A DNA stretch of 64,000 nt from Microbacterium hydrocarbonoxydans. Its GTDB lineage: Bacteria > Actinomycetota > Actinomycetes > Actinomycetales > Microbacteriaceae. The stretch covers positions 62,001 through 126,000 of the forward strand of contig NZ_LR882982.1 in assembly GCF_904831005.1 (NCBI RefSeq), read 5' to 3'. Position 1 is the first letter of the stretch; each line of letters begins with the position of its first letter. Below, piece by piece: positions 43,747 to 52,037 of this stretch. The position numbers and the translations under genes are program-made. The notes under the pieces are model-generated. The model was not told the origin of the DNA, did not search any database, and saw only the letters and a list, made by a program, of their open reading frames with translations.

Positions 43747-45414
43747 TCACATCCGGGCGTGCATCGACCGGAGGATCGCCTCGAGCGTCGCAGGCCCCTC
43801 CTGCGTGAGGCAGGCGCCCGCGACGAAACGGTCGGGTCGCAGGAACACCATCGGCGTCGGGCGGTCGTCGAACCACTGCTTCATGCGGCCGGTGTGGTCT
43901 CCGAGCACGAGCACGTCGTCTGCCATGGTCTTCTCGGCCCAGGATCTCTGCGTCTCGGGCACGATCGCCACGAGGGTCGCGCCCAGTCGCTCGAGCTGCG
44001 CGATCGCCGACGCCGGCAGCACGTCGCGCGGACTGTTGCCCCACACGATCACCGCCCACCACCGACCGATCACATCGTCGAGCAGCAGGTGCGGCCCGCG
44101 GATGCTGTTGACCCTCGGCTGCGGAAACTGCACGCCCACCGGCGACACCGCGGAGTTCGCGGTGCGCACGGGCACGAGCCGTCGGGTCAGAGAGGCGGAT
44201 GCGGTGCCGGCCGCGATCGTGTTCGGATCCGCGAGCACGCCGCGGGTGTACCGGGGCATGGGCTTGAAGCGCATGTCGGCGAAGTAGCCCTTGACCGAGG
44301 GGAAGAGATTGAGCACGGATGCCGCGGCGTCGCGCGCCGCGGCGACGACCGGGTTCGTGACCTTGATGACTCGTCCGAAGGTGAGCGAGAGGTCGACCAT
44401 GGCCTTCGCGTGCTCCCGGCGCTCCGTCGTGAAGGTGTCGAGCAGCGCGTCTCCGGCCCGCCCTTGCAGAACTGTCGCCAGCTTCCACGCCAGGTTCGTC
44501 GCATCGCGCATGCCGGAGTTCCACCCCTGACCCAACCAGACGGGCATCAGGTGCGCGGCATCCCCGGCGATGAGCTGCCGACCCTTGCGGAACGACCCCG
44601 CCACCCGGCCATGATGCGTGAAGACGCGGCGACGGATGAAGTCCAGCGAAGACGGGTCGGGCACATGATCGCGCAACAGCGCGTCGACGTATGCCGGATC
44701 GGTGACCTGCTCCTCGGTCTCTCCCGGCTTCAGCATGAACTCCCAGCGTCGCACCGCGTGCGGCAGGCCGATGGACACGTACGGCCGCTTCGGGTCGGCG
44801 CCGAGGAAGACGTTGGGTGTGCCGAGCGGGTCGTTGTTGACGTCGACCACCAGCCATCGTGTCGACGGTGACTCTCCCTCGAAGCTGATGCCCAGACGCT
44901 TGCGAGTCGGCGACTTGCCGCCCTCGCATCCGATCAGATAGCGGGCCGAGAGGCGCACCTCGCCCTCCGGCGTCCGAGCGATCGCGGTCACCGTGTCGCG
45001 GTCCTCGTCGACGTCGACGACCTCGTGGTCGAAGAGCACGCGCACGTGGTCGAAACGGGCGAGGCCCTCGTAGAGCGCCCGATCCACCTCGGGCTGGATG
45101 AAGCCGTGCTTGCGCTCCCACCCGAACTCATCGGTCTTCGGATCGTTCACGAGGATAGTCCGGCCCGAGCCGTTCACGAGCCGCATGATGTGGTGGGGGT
45201 TCGTGTGCGGCTGCACGGCGTCGACGAGACCGGCGGTCTGGATCGTGCGGAACGACTCATCGTCGAGGCCGACGCCCCGCGGGAAGTCGATCAGATCGGA
45301 GCGCGCTTCGAGCACGGTGACCGAGCGTCCGTACAGCCCCAACAGGTTCGCGAGCATGAGCCCCGCGGGTCCGGCGCCGACGATCACGACCTCGGAGTCG
45401 ACGGCTGCCGTCAC
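43747..45414 (-). CDS. mhpA: FAD-dependent aromatic hydroxylase, MhpA (3-hydroxyphenylpropionate hydroxylase) type
   Basis: 555 aa, within one residue of E. coli MhpA as I recall it. FAD motif 'VIVGAGPAGLMLANLLGLYG', 'GCEGGKSPTRKRLGI' and the second FAD block 'GRQLIAGDAAHLMPVWLGQGWNSGMRDATNLAWKL' are all intact. The 'NNDPL...RRWEFML' core fits the phenol-hydroxylase-like PheA/TfdB branch. It would hydroxylate 3-(3-hydroxyphenyl)propionate to the 2,3-dihydroxy compound. GTG start overlaps the extradiol dioxygenase stop by four bases. Symbol by similarity of type and context. Confidence 0.87.
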   Translation of the reverse strand: MTAAVDSEVVIVGAGPAGLMLANLLGLYGRSVTVLEARSDLIDFPRGVGLDDESFRTIQTAGLVDAVQPHTNPHHIMRLVNGSGRTILVNDPKTDEFGWERKHGFIQPEVDRALYEGLARFDHVRVLFDHEVVDVDEDRDTVTAIARTPEGEVRLSARYLIGCEGGKSPTRKRLGISFEGESPSTRWLVVDVNNDPLGTPNVFLGADPKRPYVSIGLPHAVRRWEFMLKPGETEEQVTDPAYVDALLRDHVPDPSSLDFIRRRVFTHHGRVAGSFRKGRQLIAGDAAHLMPVWLGQGWNSGMRDATNLAWKLATVLQGRAGDALLDTFTTERREHAKAMVDLSLTFGRVIKVTNPVVAAARDAAASVLNLFPSVKGYFADMRFKPMPRYTRGVLADPNTIAAGTASASLTRRLVPVRTANSAVSPVGVQFPQPRVNSIRGPHLLLDDVIGRWWAVIVWGNSPRDVLPASAIAQLERLGATLVAIVPETQRSWAEKTMADDVLVLGDHTGRMKQWFDDRPTPMVFLRPDRFVAGACLTQEGPATLEAILRSMHARM

Positions 45415-46349
45415 CGAAGCACCGCCGTCGTCACACCGAAGCCGGCGATGTACTCCCGGATGGGCTTGTAGAACTCATAGGTGACGTCGTACTCGCCGCA
45501 CGCGCGCAGCGCCGAGTACGCCGCGACCCAGGTGCGCACCTCGTGCGAAGAGTGGCCGGCGACGGCATCCATCTCATCGGCCGTGTAGGCGTCGAACCGC
45601 TCGACGTCTCCCGAGCGCACGACGTCGAGGAAGGCGAGGTCCCATTCGGGATTCAGGTCCATGATGTCGGCCTCGCCCCTGGCGAACGCGACCGCTGTGT
45701 CGATCGTGCGCTGCTGACGTGCGGCGCGCGCCTCGGGCGTGGGGTGACGGCCGTCGGTGAGGAACTCCCGCTGCTCGGGAGTGGCGGTCGCGATCTGCGG
45801 AACAGGCGGGTCGTGCGACAGGCCGCCCGAGCCGAGGAAGAGCACGCGCTTGTCGCTGTCGCGGAAGAACTCTCCGACGCTCTGGCCGAAGCGGCGCACC
45901 CGCGCCATCTTCGTGAACGGTCGCGCGACCGAGTTCACGAAGATCGGGATCATCGGCACCACATCGAGCCCGCCGAAGATGATCTCGGCGGGCTGCACCG
46001 CACCGTGGTCGACCTCCATGCGGCGCGAGATGGCGGCATCGATGTCCTGACTGATCACGTGCTGCGCCAGCCTCTCGGCGAGGTCGGTCGGCACCGCGAT
46101 CGGTCCGTCCCAGGAGTCGTAGTCACCGGTGCCGTGCGCCTCGTAGCCGATGCAGAAAGGCGGCATCAGATCGTAGAAGAATCCGTTGTAGTGATCCGGC
46201 CCGAAGTTCACCAGGATGTCGGGCCGGAAGTCCTCCGCGAAGCGACGCACATGATCGAACGCCGCCTCGACGGCGTGCGTGACGTCGGCGGGCGGGTCGG
46301 TGTGCTCGAGAAGAGGGCTGTGCGACATGCAGATCAGCGCCTGTGGCAT
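45411..46349 (-). CDS. mhpB: Class III extradiol dioxygenase, MhpB (2,3-dihydroxyphenylpropionate 1,2-dioxygenase) type
   Basis: 312 aa from ATG 46347-46349 (GGAGT upstream); E. coli MhpB is of nearly the same length. LigB-fold blocks with probable Fe ligands and catalytic His: 'ALICMSHSPLLEH', 'VNFGPDHYNGFFYDLMPPFCIG', 'RRMEVDHGAVQP' and 'LGSGGLSHDPPVP'. It opens the catechol ring made either by MhpA or by the dioxygenase plus dihydrodiol dehydrogenase. No VOC-type extradiol enzyme is seen in the window, so both routes probably converge here. Confidence 0.9.
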   Translation of the reverse strand: MPQALICMSHSPLLEHTDPPADVTHAVEAAFDHVRRFAEDFRPDILVNFGPDHYNGFFYDLMPPFCIGYEAHGTGDYDSWDGPIAVPTDLAERLAQHVISQDIDAAISRRMEVDHGAVQPAEIIFGGLDVVPMIPIFVNSVARPFTKMARVRRFGQSVGEFFRDSDKRVLFLGSGGLSHDPPVPQIATATPEQREFLTDGRHPTPEARAARQQRTIDTAVAFARGEADIMDLNPEWDLAFLDVVRSGDVERFDAYTADEMDAVAGHSSHEVRTWVAAYSALRACGEYDVTYEFYKPIREYIAGFGVTTAVLR

Positions 46350-46465
46350 GGGATGACTCCTTCGTCGTCGATCAGCGGGACAGAGCGGTCCCCTCCCCAT
46401 CGAAGGCGTCGACCGGGCGCGGTGGGTTCTGCCGTTCCACCTGGCGAAACGCGGCGTCCGCGGTC

Positions 46466-46915
46466 TCAGCGACCGAGCGCGCGGGCCGCGAGCACGTAGG
46501 TGAAGGTGGCGCGCATGAGTGGCTTGTGGTTCGCGTCGTCGACGGAGACCTCGATGACGGCGACGTTACCGCCGGCCCGCACGACGCGGGCCGTCGCGAC
46601 GGCGTGGTCCGCCCTCGAGTTCGCCAGGAAGTGCTGGTTCGACTGCACGGCGAGCGGAAAGCCGTCGGAGTCCTCGTAGGTCTGCATCGCGACGAAGGTT
46701 CCGGCGATGTCCGCGGCACCGAACAGTGCGGCAGCGGAGAACATGCCACTCGCCTGAGCCAGCGCGTCGGTCAACGGCATCCGCAGGCTGATCGTCTCTC
46801 CGTCGGCGGCGTGGGGCACGAGGCCCAGAGTGACGGCGATGTCGTCGAATCCTCGTCGCGCGGCGAAGCCCTCCATGTGTGTGATGAGCTGTGGCAGATC
46901 TGCGGCGATGGCCAT
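46466..46915 (-). CDS. Hot-dog fold thioesterase (PaaI/DUF4442-like)
   Basis: 149 aa from ATG 46913-46915 (GAGAGG upstream). The hot-dog core is visible in 'ISLRMPLTDALAQASGMFSAAALFGAADIAGTFVAMQTY' and 'ATARVVRAGGNVAVIEVSVDDANHKPLMRATFTYVL'. It probably hydrolyses an acyl-CoA. Between the transporter and mhpB genes it may recycle CoA from CoA-trapped aromatic acids, perhaps opposing the synthetase at 31608 (inference). Confidence 0.75.
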   Translation of the reverse strand: MAIAADLPQLITHMEGFAARRGFDDIAVTLGLVPHAADGETISLRMPLTDALAQASGMFSAAALFGAADIAGTFVAMQTYEDSDGFPLAVQSNQHFLANSRADHAVATARVVRAGGNVAVIEVSVDDANHKPLMRATFTYVLAARALGR

Positions 46916-46977
46916 GGTGTTCCTCTCAGGGAATCGGGGACGGGCGACTCTGCCCGCCCCCGAATCGGTGCCCGTGA

Positions 46978-48309
46978 TCAGCGAGCGGCTGTGCGCATCG
47001 TCTCCTTCGACAGGAGCACGGCGAGCCCCGCGAGCACGATGAGACCGATGAAGTACCAGGCGATGTTGTTCGTCCCGCCGCCGTTGGGCAGACCGAAGAG
47101 CCACGTCGCCACCAGGGGTGCTGTTCCCGCACCGAGGAGCGAACCCAACTGGAAGGTGAGCGAGACGCCTGTGTAGCGGTCTTGCGTCTCGAACTTCTCG
47201 GCGAGGAACGCGCCGATGGGTCCGTACATCGATGCCTGGATGATCGGATTGCCCACCAGGAAGGCGAGAGCGATCAGCCAGTAGGAGCCGGAGTTCAGCA
47301 GCGCGAACATCGGGAACACGAGGGCGATCGAGATCACGGCGCCGGTGAGCATGACGGGGCGTCGACCGAAGCGGTCGGACAGCCAGGCGAAGAACGGGAT
47401 GGCGAAGATGTGCACGAATGACGAGAACGTCAGCATGTACAAGGCGTCCTGCCGGGGCACGACCCCCTGCGCCGCGACGTAGGGGACCACCCAGATCGCC
47501 AGCAGCGCCTGCATGAAGAGCGGGCCGGCTGCCGCGAGGATGCCGAACAGCGCCGAGAGCGGGTACTTCTTGAGCACTCTCACGATCGGCACGCCCGTGT
47601 GCACCTCGCCGGCGGCCCGCGCACGGAGGAAGTCGGGCGACTCGGTGACGCGATAGCGCAGGTAGAGCCCGATGATGACCAGGATCGCGGAGAGGAGGAA
47701 CGGCACCCGCCAGCCCCAGCTCAGGAACTGGTCGTCGGGGAGTCCCGCGAACAGCCCGAGCACGAGAGTCGCCAGCACCGCCCCGGTGGGTCCGCCGGTG
47801 ACGGCGATCGACGCCGCGAGTCCTCGGTTGCCCTCCTTGACGTGCTCGGCGGCCATGAGCGTCGCACCCGCCCATTCGCCGCCGACGGCGAGGCCCTGAA
47901 CGACGCGAAGAACGACGAGGATCAGCGGAGCCGCGATCCCGATCGTCTCGAACGTCGGCATCAGGCCGATGCAGACCGACACCGACCCCATCATCACCAG
48001 CGTGATGAACAGCATCGACTTGCGCCCGATCCGGTCACCGAAGTGGCCGAACAGGATGCCGCCGACGGGCCGCGACACGTAGCCGGCGAGCAGGATCACG
48101 AACGACAGCGCCGCGCCGAGTGCTGGGTCCATCGTGTCGGGGAAGAACAGCACGGGGAAGACGAGCCCTGCGGCCGCGCCGTACAGCAGGAAGTCGTAGT
48201 ACTCGACGGTGGACCCGAGGAAGCTCGAGATCAGCGCCCGACGGGACTGCTTGCGCGTGGGCGTGTGCTCATCCGCCGGGTGGCCGGTCGTCGTCGCCTG
48301 TTCGGTCAT
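46978..48309 (-). CDS. MFS transporter, metabolite:H+ symporter (MHS) family
   Basis: 443 aa from ATG 48307-48309 (GGGAG upstream). Twelve membrane segments. MHS hallmarks: 'FLGSTVEYYDFLLYGAAAGLVFPVLFFP', the loop 'GHFGDRIGRKSML', 'RVVQGLAVGGEWAGATLMAAEH' and 'WLSDRFGRRPVML'. Relatives import shikimate, dicarboxylates, betaine or aromatic acids. As first gene of the operon with the thioesterase, mhpB and mhpA it most likely imports the phenylpropanoid acid. Confidence 0.88.
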   Translation of the reverse strand: MTEQATTTGHPADEHTPTRKQSRRALISSFLGSTVEYYDFLLYGAAAGLVFPVLFFPDTMDPALGAALSFVILLAGYVSRPVGGILFGHFGDRIGRKSMLFITLVMMGSVSVCIGLMPTFETIGIAAPLILVVLRVVQGLAVGGEWAGATLMAAEHVKEGNRGLAASIAVTGGPTGAVLATLVLGLFAGLPDDQFLSWGWRVPFLLSAILVIIGLYLRYRVTESPDFLRARAAGEVHTGVPIVRVLKKYPLSALFGILAAAGPLFMQALLAIWVVPYVAAQGVVPRQDALYMLTFSSFVHIFAIPFFAWLSDRFGRRPVMLTGAVISIALVFPMFALLNSGSYWLIALAFLVGNPIIQASMYGPIGAFLAEKFETQDRYTGVSLTFQLGSLLGAGTAPLVATWLFGLPNGGGTNNIAWYFIGLIVLAGLAVLLSKETMRTAAR

Positions 48310-48460
48310 GCTGTCTCCCCGGGTGCCGTGCCTCGCCCGAGCAGCGTCGCATCGGGCGAACCCGAGCATCCGGCACGCGAGAGCGCAGCACGAACCGGGT
48401 GTGCCGCAGGGTGGAACAGCGCCGTGGTTTCGGGGGTCTGGGAGGCCGGCGAGACCGATC

Positions 48461-48665
48461 TTCTGTGATGAGGCCTATGTCGGCGAGGAGGAATTCTCAC
48501 GAGACCCACTTGCCGTGATCGGACCCATGCCGTGCACGTGGGTCTCGCCCGCGGACGTGGGTCTCACCCGCGGACGTGGGTCTCGCCCCCGGATGTGGGT
48601 CTCATGCGCGGCATTCCGACGAGACCCACATTCGGCCGCGAGACCCCTGTCCTCACGGTGGGTGT
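48461..48665. repeat. GAGACC/GGTCTC-rich island with a 19-bp tandem repeat
   Basis: GTGGGTCTC occurs at 48538, 48557, 48576 and 48595, exactly 19 bases apart, with spacer GCCCGCGGAC varying slightly. Flanking it are several GAGACCCAC inverses (for example about 48501 and 48632). The gap between the MFS start (48309) and the SulP stop (48709) holds nothing else I can recognise. Same motif family as the islands at 9155-9580 and 43376-43720. Confidence 0.8.
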
Positions 48666-48708
48666 CGTGGCGGAAAGGAGGTGTCGCCGACCTTCCCCGG
48701 GAGATCCG

Positions 48709-50205
48709 TTACTCGAACCCGCCCGTGAGCCTCTCCCGCATCCGCTGACTCGTCTCGTTCATCCCGACGATCTCGACGGTCTTCCCGAGAGCCGCGTACT
48801 TCGTCTCGATCGCATCCAGCGCCGCGACCGTCGACGCGTCCCAGATGTGCGATCCCGTGAGGTCGATGATCACGTGCTCGGGATCGTCGGAGTACGAGAA
48901 CAGAGTCGTCAGGTCGTTGCTCGAGGCGAAGAACAGCTCGCCGGTCACGACGTATCTGGCCGTGTCGTACACGACTGTCCGCGACACCGAGACGAAATGC
49001 GCCACCCGCCGCACGAACAAGACCGAGGCGACCAGCACGCCTCCGACCACGCCGACCGCGAGATTGTGCGTCAGCAGCACCAGCACGACGGTCGCGACCA
49101 TCACGAACGTCTCGCTCTTCGGCATCCGCTTGAGGGTCGAGGGCTTGATGCTGTGCCAGTCGAACGCGCCGATCGCGACCATGATCATGACCGCGACGAG
49201 GGCAGCCATCGGGATCGTGCCGACGAAGTCGCCGAACACCACGACGAGCAGGAACAGGAAGATGCCGGCGAAGAAGGTCGAGATGCGCGTGCGCGCTCCG
49301 GATGCCTTCACGTTGATCATCGTCTGGCCGATCACCGCGCATCCGCCCATGCCGCCGAAGAACCCCGAGAGCATGTTCGCGATGCCCTGCGCCCACGATT
49401 CGCGGCTCTTGTTCGAGTGGGTGTCGGTGATCTCGTCGACCAGCTTCGCCGTGAGCAGCGACTCCATGAGGCCGACGAGTGCGACCCCGAGCGCGAACGG
49501 GGCGATGATGCCGAAGGTCTCCCACGTCCACGGGATGTCGGGCAGGAAGAGCGACGGCAGGCTCGTGGGCAGTTCACCCTGATCGCCCACGGTCGGCACG
49601 GCGATGCCCATCGTCAGCACGACGGCCGTCACGATGATCACCGACACGAGCGGTGCGGGCACGATCTTCGTGATCCTCGGCATCACGATCATCACGACGA
49701 TCCCCAGCGCGACCAGCGGATACACCAGCCAGGGCACGTCGATCAGCTGTGGGAACTGCGAACTGAAGACGAAGATCGCGAGTGCGTTGACGAACCCGAC
49801 CATGACGCTGCGGGGAATGAAGCGCATGAGCTTCGCCACACCCAGCACGCCCAGGATCACCTGGAAGATGCCCGCGAGGATCACGGTCGCGATGAAGTAG
49901 TCGAGGCCGTAGGTCGGCGCCACGGGTGCGATCACGAGCGCCACGGCGCCGGTCGCCGCGGTGACCATGGCCGGGCGTCCGCCGAGGAATGCGATCGACA
50001 CGGCCATGATGAACGACGAGAAGAGGCCGACCTTCGGGTCGACCCCCGCGATCACCGAGAACGCGATCGCTTCGGGGATGAGTGCGAGACCCACGACCAG
50101 ACAGGCGAGGACCTCGCGCGTCAGCATTCGAGGGCTCTTCAGTGCGTCGAGCACAGACGGCTTCGCCCGATAGCGGGCGCGATCATCGATCGCAGATGCT
50201 GACAT
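48709..50205 (-). CDS. SulP-family anion transporter with STAS domain
   Basis: 498 aa; GGAG lies six bases before ATG. The membrane domain of about ten or more helices starts with the SulP signature 'VVGLALIPEAIAFSVIAGVDPKVGLFSSF', followed by 'MESLLTAKLVDEIT' and 'GGMGGCAVIGQTMINVKASGARTRIST'. A short cytoplasmic STAS domain occupies about the last 100 residues ('HVIIDLTGSHIWDASTVAALD'). Transport of sulfate or bicarbonate is typical; the ligand is not readable. A second, truncated copy of its 3' end lies at 1080-1187. Confidence 0.92.
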   Translation of the reverse strand: MSASAIDDRARYRAKPSVLDALKSPRMLTREVLACLVVGLALIPEAIAFSVIAGVDPKVGLFSSFIMAVSIAFLGGRPAMVTAATGAVALVIAPVAPTYGLDYFIATVILAGIFQVILGVLGVAKLMRFIPRSVMVGFVNALAIFVFSSQFPQLIDVPWLVYPLVALGIVVMIVMPRITKIVPAPLVSVIIVTAVVLTMGIAVPTVGDQGELPTSLPSLFLPDIPWTWETFGIIAPFALGVALVGLMESLLTAKLVDEITDTHSNKSRESWAQGIANMLSGFFGGMGGCAVIGQTMINVKASGARTRISTFFAGIFLFLLVVVFGDFVGTIPMAALVAVMIMVAIGAFDWHSIKPSTLKRMPKSETFVMVATVVLVLLTHNLAVGVVGGVLVASVLFVRRVAHFVSVSRTVVYDTARYVVTGELFFASSNDLTTLFSYSDDPEHVIIDLTGSHIWDASTVAALDAIETKYAALGKTVEIVGMNETSQRMRERLTGGFE

Positions 50206-50460
50206 GGGATGCTCCAGAGAACGCGGCCAGGGGGCGAGACCGAACAGTTAAGGGTAGAGCGGATGTCGGAGCACGGGAGTCGCGTGTCGAGGGCGAGATT
50301 CGTGCGGGAGCGATCTGCTCAGTGGCGAACCGGTAACGGCAGCATGAAAACAAGTGGACATGACTCTTCGGTTGGCTGTCTGCTCGCAGATTTTGCGCGG
50401 GTGTCGATTCGGGCGGATACTCATGCCATCCGTGCCGACCGTCTCGGCCGGACAATCGAC

Positions 50461-51186
50461 ATGCACAGCACCCCTGCTCTCGCTCCAGAGACGACCATCG
50501 CCATCGTCGGCGCCGGCCGTCTCGGTGGCGTACTCGCTCGGGCCCTCCGCGCAGCGGGGTTCACCGTCATCGGGCCGCTTCGCCGCGACGATCGGGTGCC
50601 GGATGCCGACATCGCCCTGCTCTGCGTTCCGGACGCCGCGATCCCTGCCGTGGCGTTCGCCGCCCGTCCGCACAGCAGGCTCGTCGCACACGTCTCGGGT
50701 GCGACGCCCCTCACCGACGTCGACTTCAGCCTGCATCCGCTGCAGACGTTCACAGGCACCGAGGCGCCCGGGGTCTTCCGGGGAATCGGTGTCGCCGTCG
50801 ACGGTCGCACTCCCGAGGCGGTCGAGGTGGCAGCACGGCTCGCCAGGGCGCTCGGTGCGGAGCCCTTCCGCGTCGACGGTGACCACCGCGCGCAGTACCA
50901 CGCGGCTGCATCCTTCGCCTCGAACTTCGTGCTCACGGTGCTCGATGCGGCCGAGCATCTCGCGCGGGACGCGGGCGTCGACCGAGCGCACCTGGCGCCG
51001 CTCGTGCGCCGGACGGTCGAGAACTGGGCGGCGTCCGGCGCGGCGTCCGCGCTCACGGGGCCCATCGCGCGTGGCGACGCGGCCACGGTCGCGCGGCAGC
51101 GCGCGGCATCCGCAGACTACCGAGACCTCTTCGACGCACTCGCCGCCGCGACCCGCGTGGTCGCTGACAGAAAGCCCCGCCCATGA
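50461..51186 (+). CDS. Rossmann-fold DUF2520 protein, candidate ketopantoate reductase
   Basis: 241 aa from ATG 50461. No ribosome binding site precedes it, so the message may be leaderless. Residues 10-110 are a Rossmann domain ('TIAIVGAGRLGGVLARALRAAGF', 'ALLCVPDAAIPAVA', 'VAHVSGATPL'). Residues 115-240 are the helical DUF2520 domain ('QYHAAASFASNFVLTVLDAAEHLA'). It overlaps panC by four bases and is followed by panB. Known families of this architecture include, as far as I recall, the PanG-type ketopantoate reductases, which would supply the missing step between PanB and PanC. Confidence 0.8.
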   Translation: MHSTPALAPETTIAIVGAGRLGGVLARALRAAGFTVIGPLRRDDRVPDADIALLCVPDAAIPAVAFAARPHSRLVAHVSGATPLTDVDFSLHPLQTFTGTEAPGVFRGIGVAVDGRTPEAVEVAARLARALGAEPFRVDGDHRAQYHAAASFASNFVLTVLDAAEHLARDAGVDRAHLAPLVRRTVENWAASGAASALTGPIARGDAATVARQRAASADYRDLFDALAAATRVVADRKPRP

Positions 51187-52037
51187 AGATCCTCCGAACG
51201 ATCGCAGAGGTGCGCGCCGCGGTGCGCTCGGCGCGCAGCGAAGGTGAATCCGTCGGACTCGTGCCGACCATGGGAGCGTTCCACGAGGGGCACCTGTCGC
51301 TCATGCGCCGGGCCTGCGCCGAGAACGGGCTCGTCGTCGTCTCGCTGTTCGTGAACCCGACGCAGTTCGGAGCGAACGAAGATCTCAGCACCTATCCGCG
51401 CGACGAGGCTCGCGACGCGGCGCTCGCCGACGCAGCGGGCGTCGACATCCTGTTCGCACCGGCCCCGGCCGAGATCTACCCGCACGGCTTCGCCACGACC
51501 ATCCATGTGGCCGGCATCACCGAGGTGCTCGACGGCGCGAGCCGCGGCGCGCACCACTTCGACGGCGTCGCGACGGTCGTCACCAAGCTGTTCGGCATCG
51601 TCGCGCCCGACGTCGCGTACTTCGGGCAGAAGGATGCCCAGCAGGTGCTCGTCGTGCGCAGAGTCGTGCGCGATCTCGACCTCGATGTGCGGATCGTGGC
51701 GTGTCCGATCGTACGAGAGGCCGACGGCCTCGCCATGAGCTCGCGCAACGTCTACCTCGACGCGGATGCTCGTGTGCGGGCGACCGCACTGAACCGCGCG
51801 CTCAGTGCGGCCGACGCGGTCGTCGCCTCGGGAAACCGTGGCGGCGACAGCATCCTCTCCGCCGCTCGCTCGGTGCTGGAGGATGCGGCGATCGATGCCG
51901 AGTATCTGGAGCTCCGGGATGCCGAGACCTTGCAGCCCATGGATGCCGTGGAGCGTGACGCGCTCCTGCTCGTGGCCGCCCGCGTCGGCGACGCGAGACT
52001 GATCGACAACCACCTGATGAGAGGGGCTGCCTCGTGA
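51183..52037 (+). CDS. panC: Pantoate--beta-alanine ligase
   Basis: 284 aa, four-base overlaps on both sides. The nucleotidyl-transferase motif 'VPTMGAFHEGHLSLMR' (HxGH), 'SLFVNPTQFGANEDLSTYPR', 'YFGQKDAQQVLVVRR' and 'GLAMSSRNVYL' are all as expected. It condenses pantoate with beta-alanine using ATP in CoA biosynthesis. Confidence 0.97.
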   Translation: MKILRTIAEVRAAVRSARSEGESVGLVPTMGAFHEGHLSLMRRACAENGLVVVSLFVNPTQFGANEDLSTYPRDEARDAALADAAGVDILFAPAPAEIYPHGFATTIHVAGITEVLDGASRGAHHFDGVATVVTKLFGIVAPDVAYFGQKDAQQVLVVRRVVRDLDLDVRIVACPIVREADGLAMSSRNVYLDADARVRATALNRALSAADAVVASGNRGGDSILSAARSVLEDAAIDAEYLELRDAETLQPMDAVERDALLLVAARVGDARLIDNHLMRGAAS

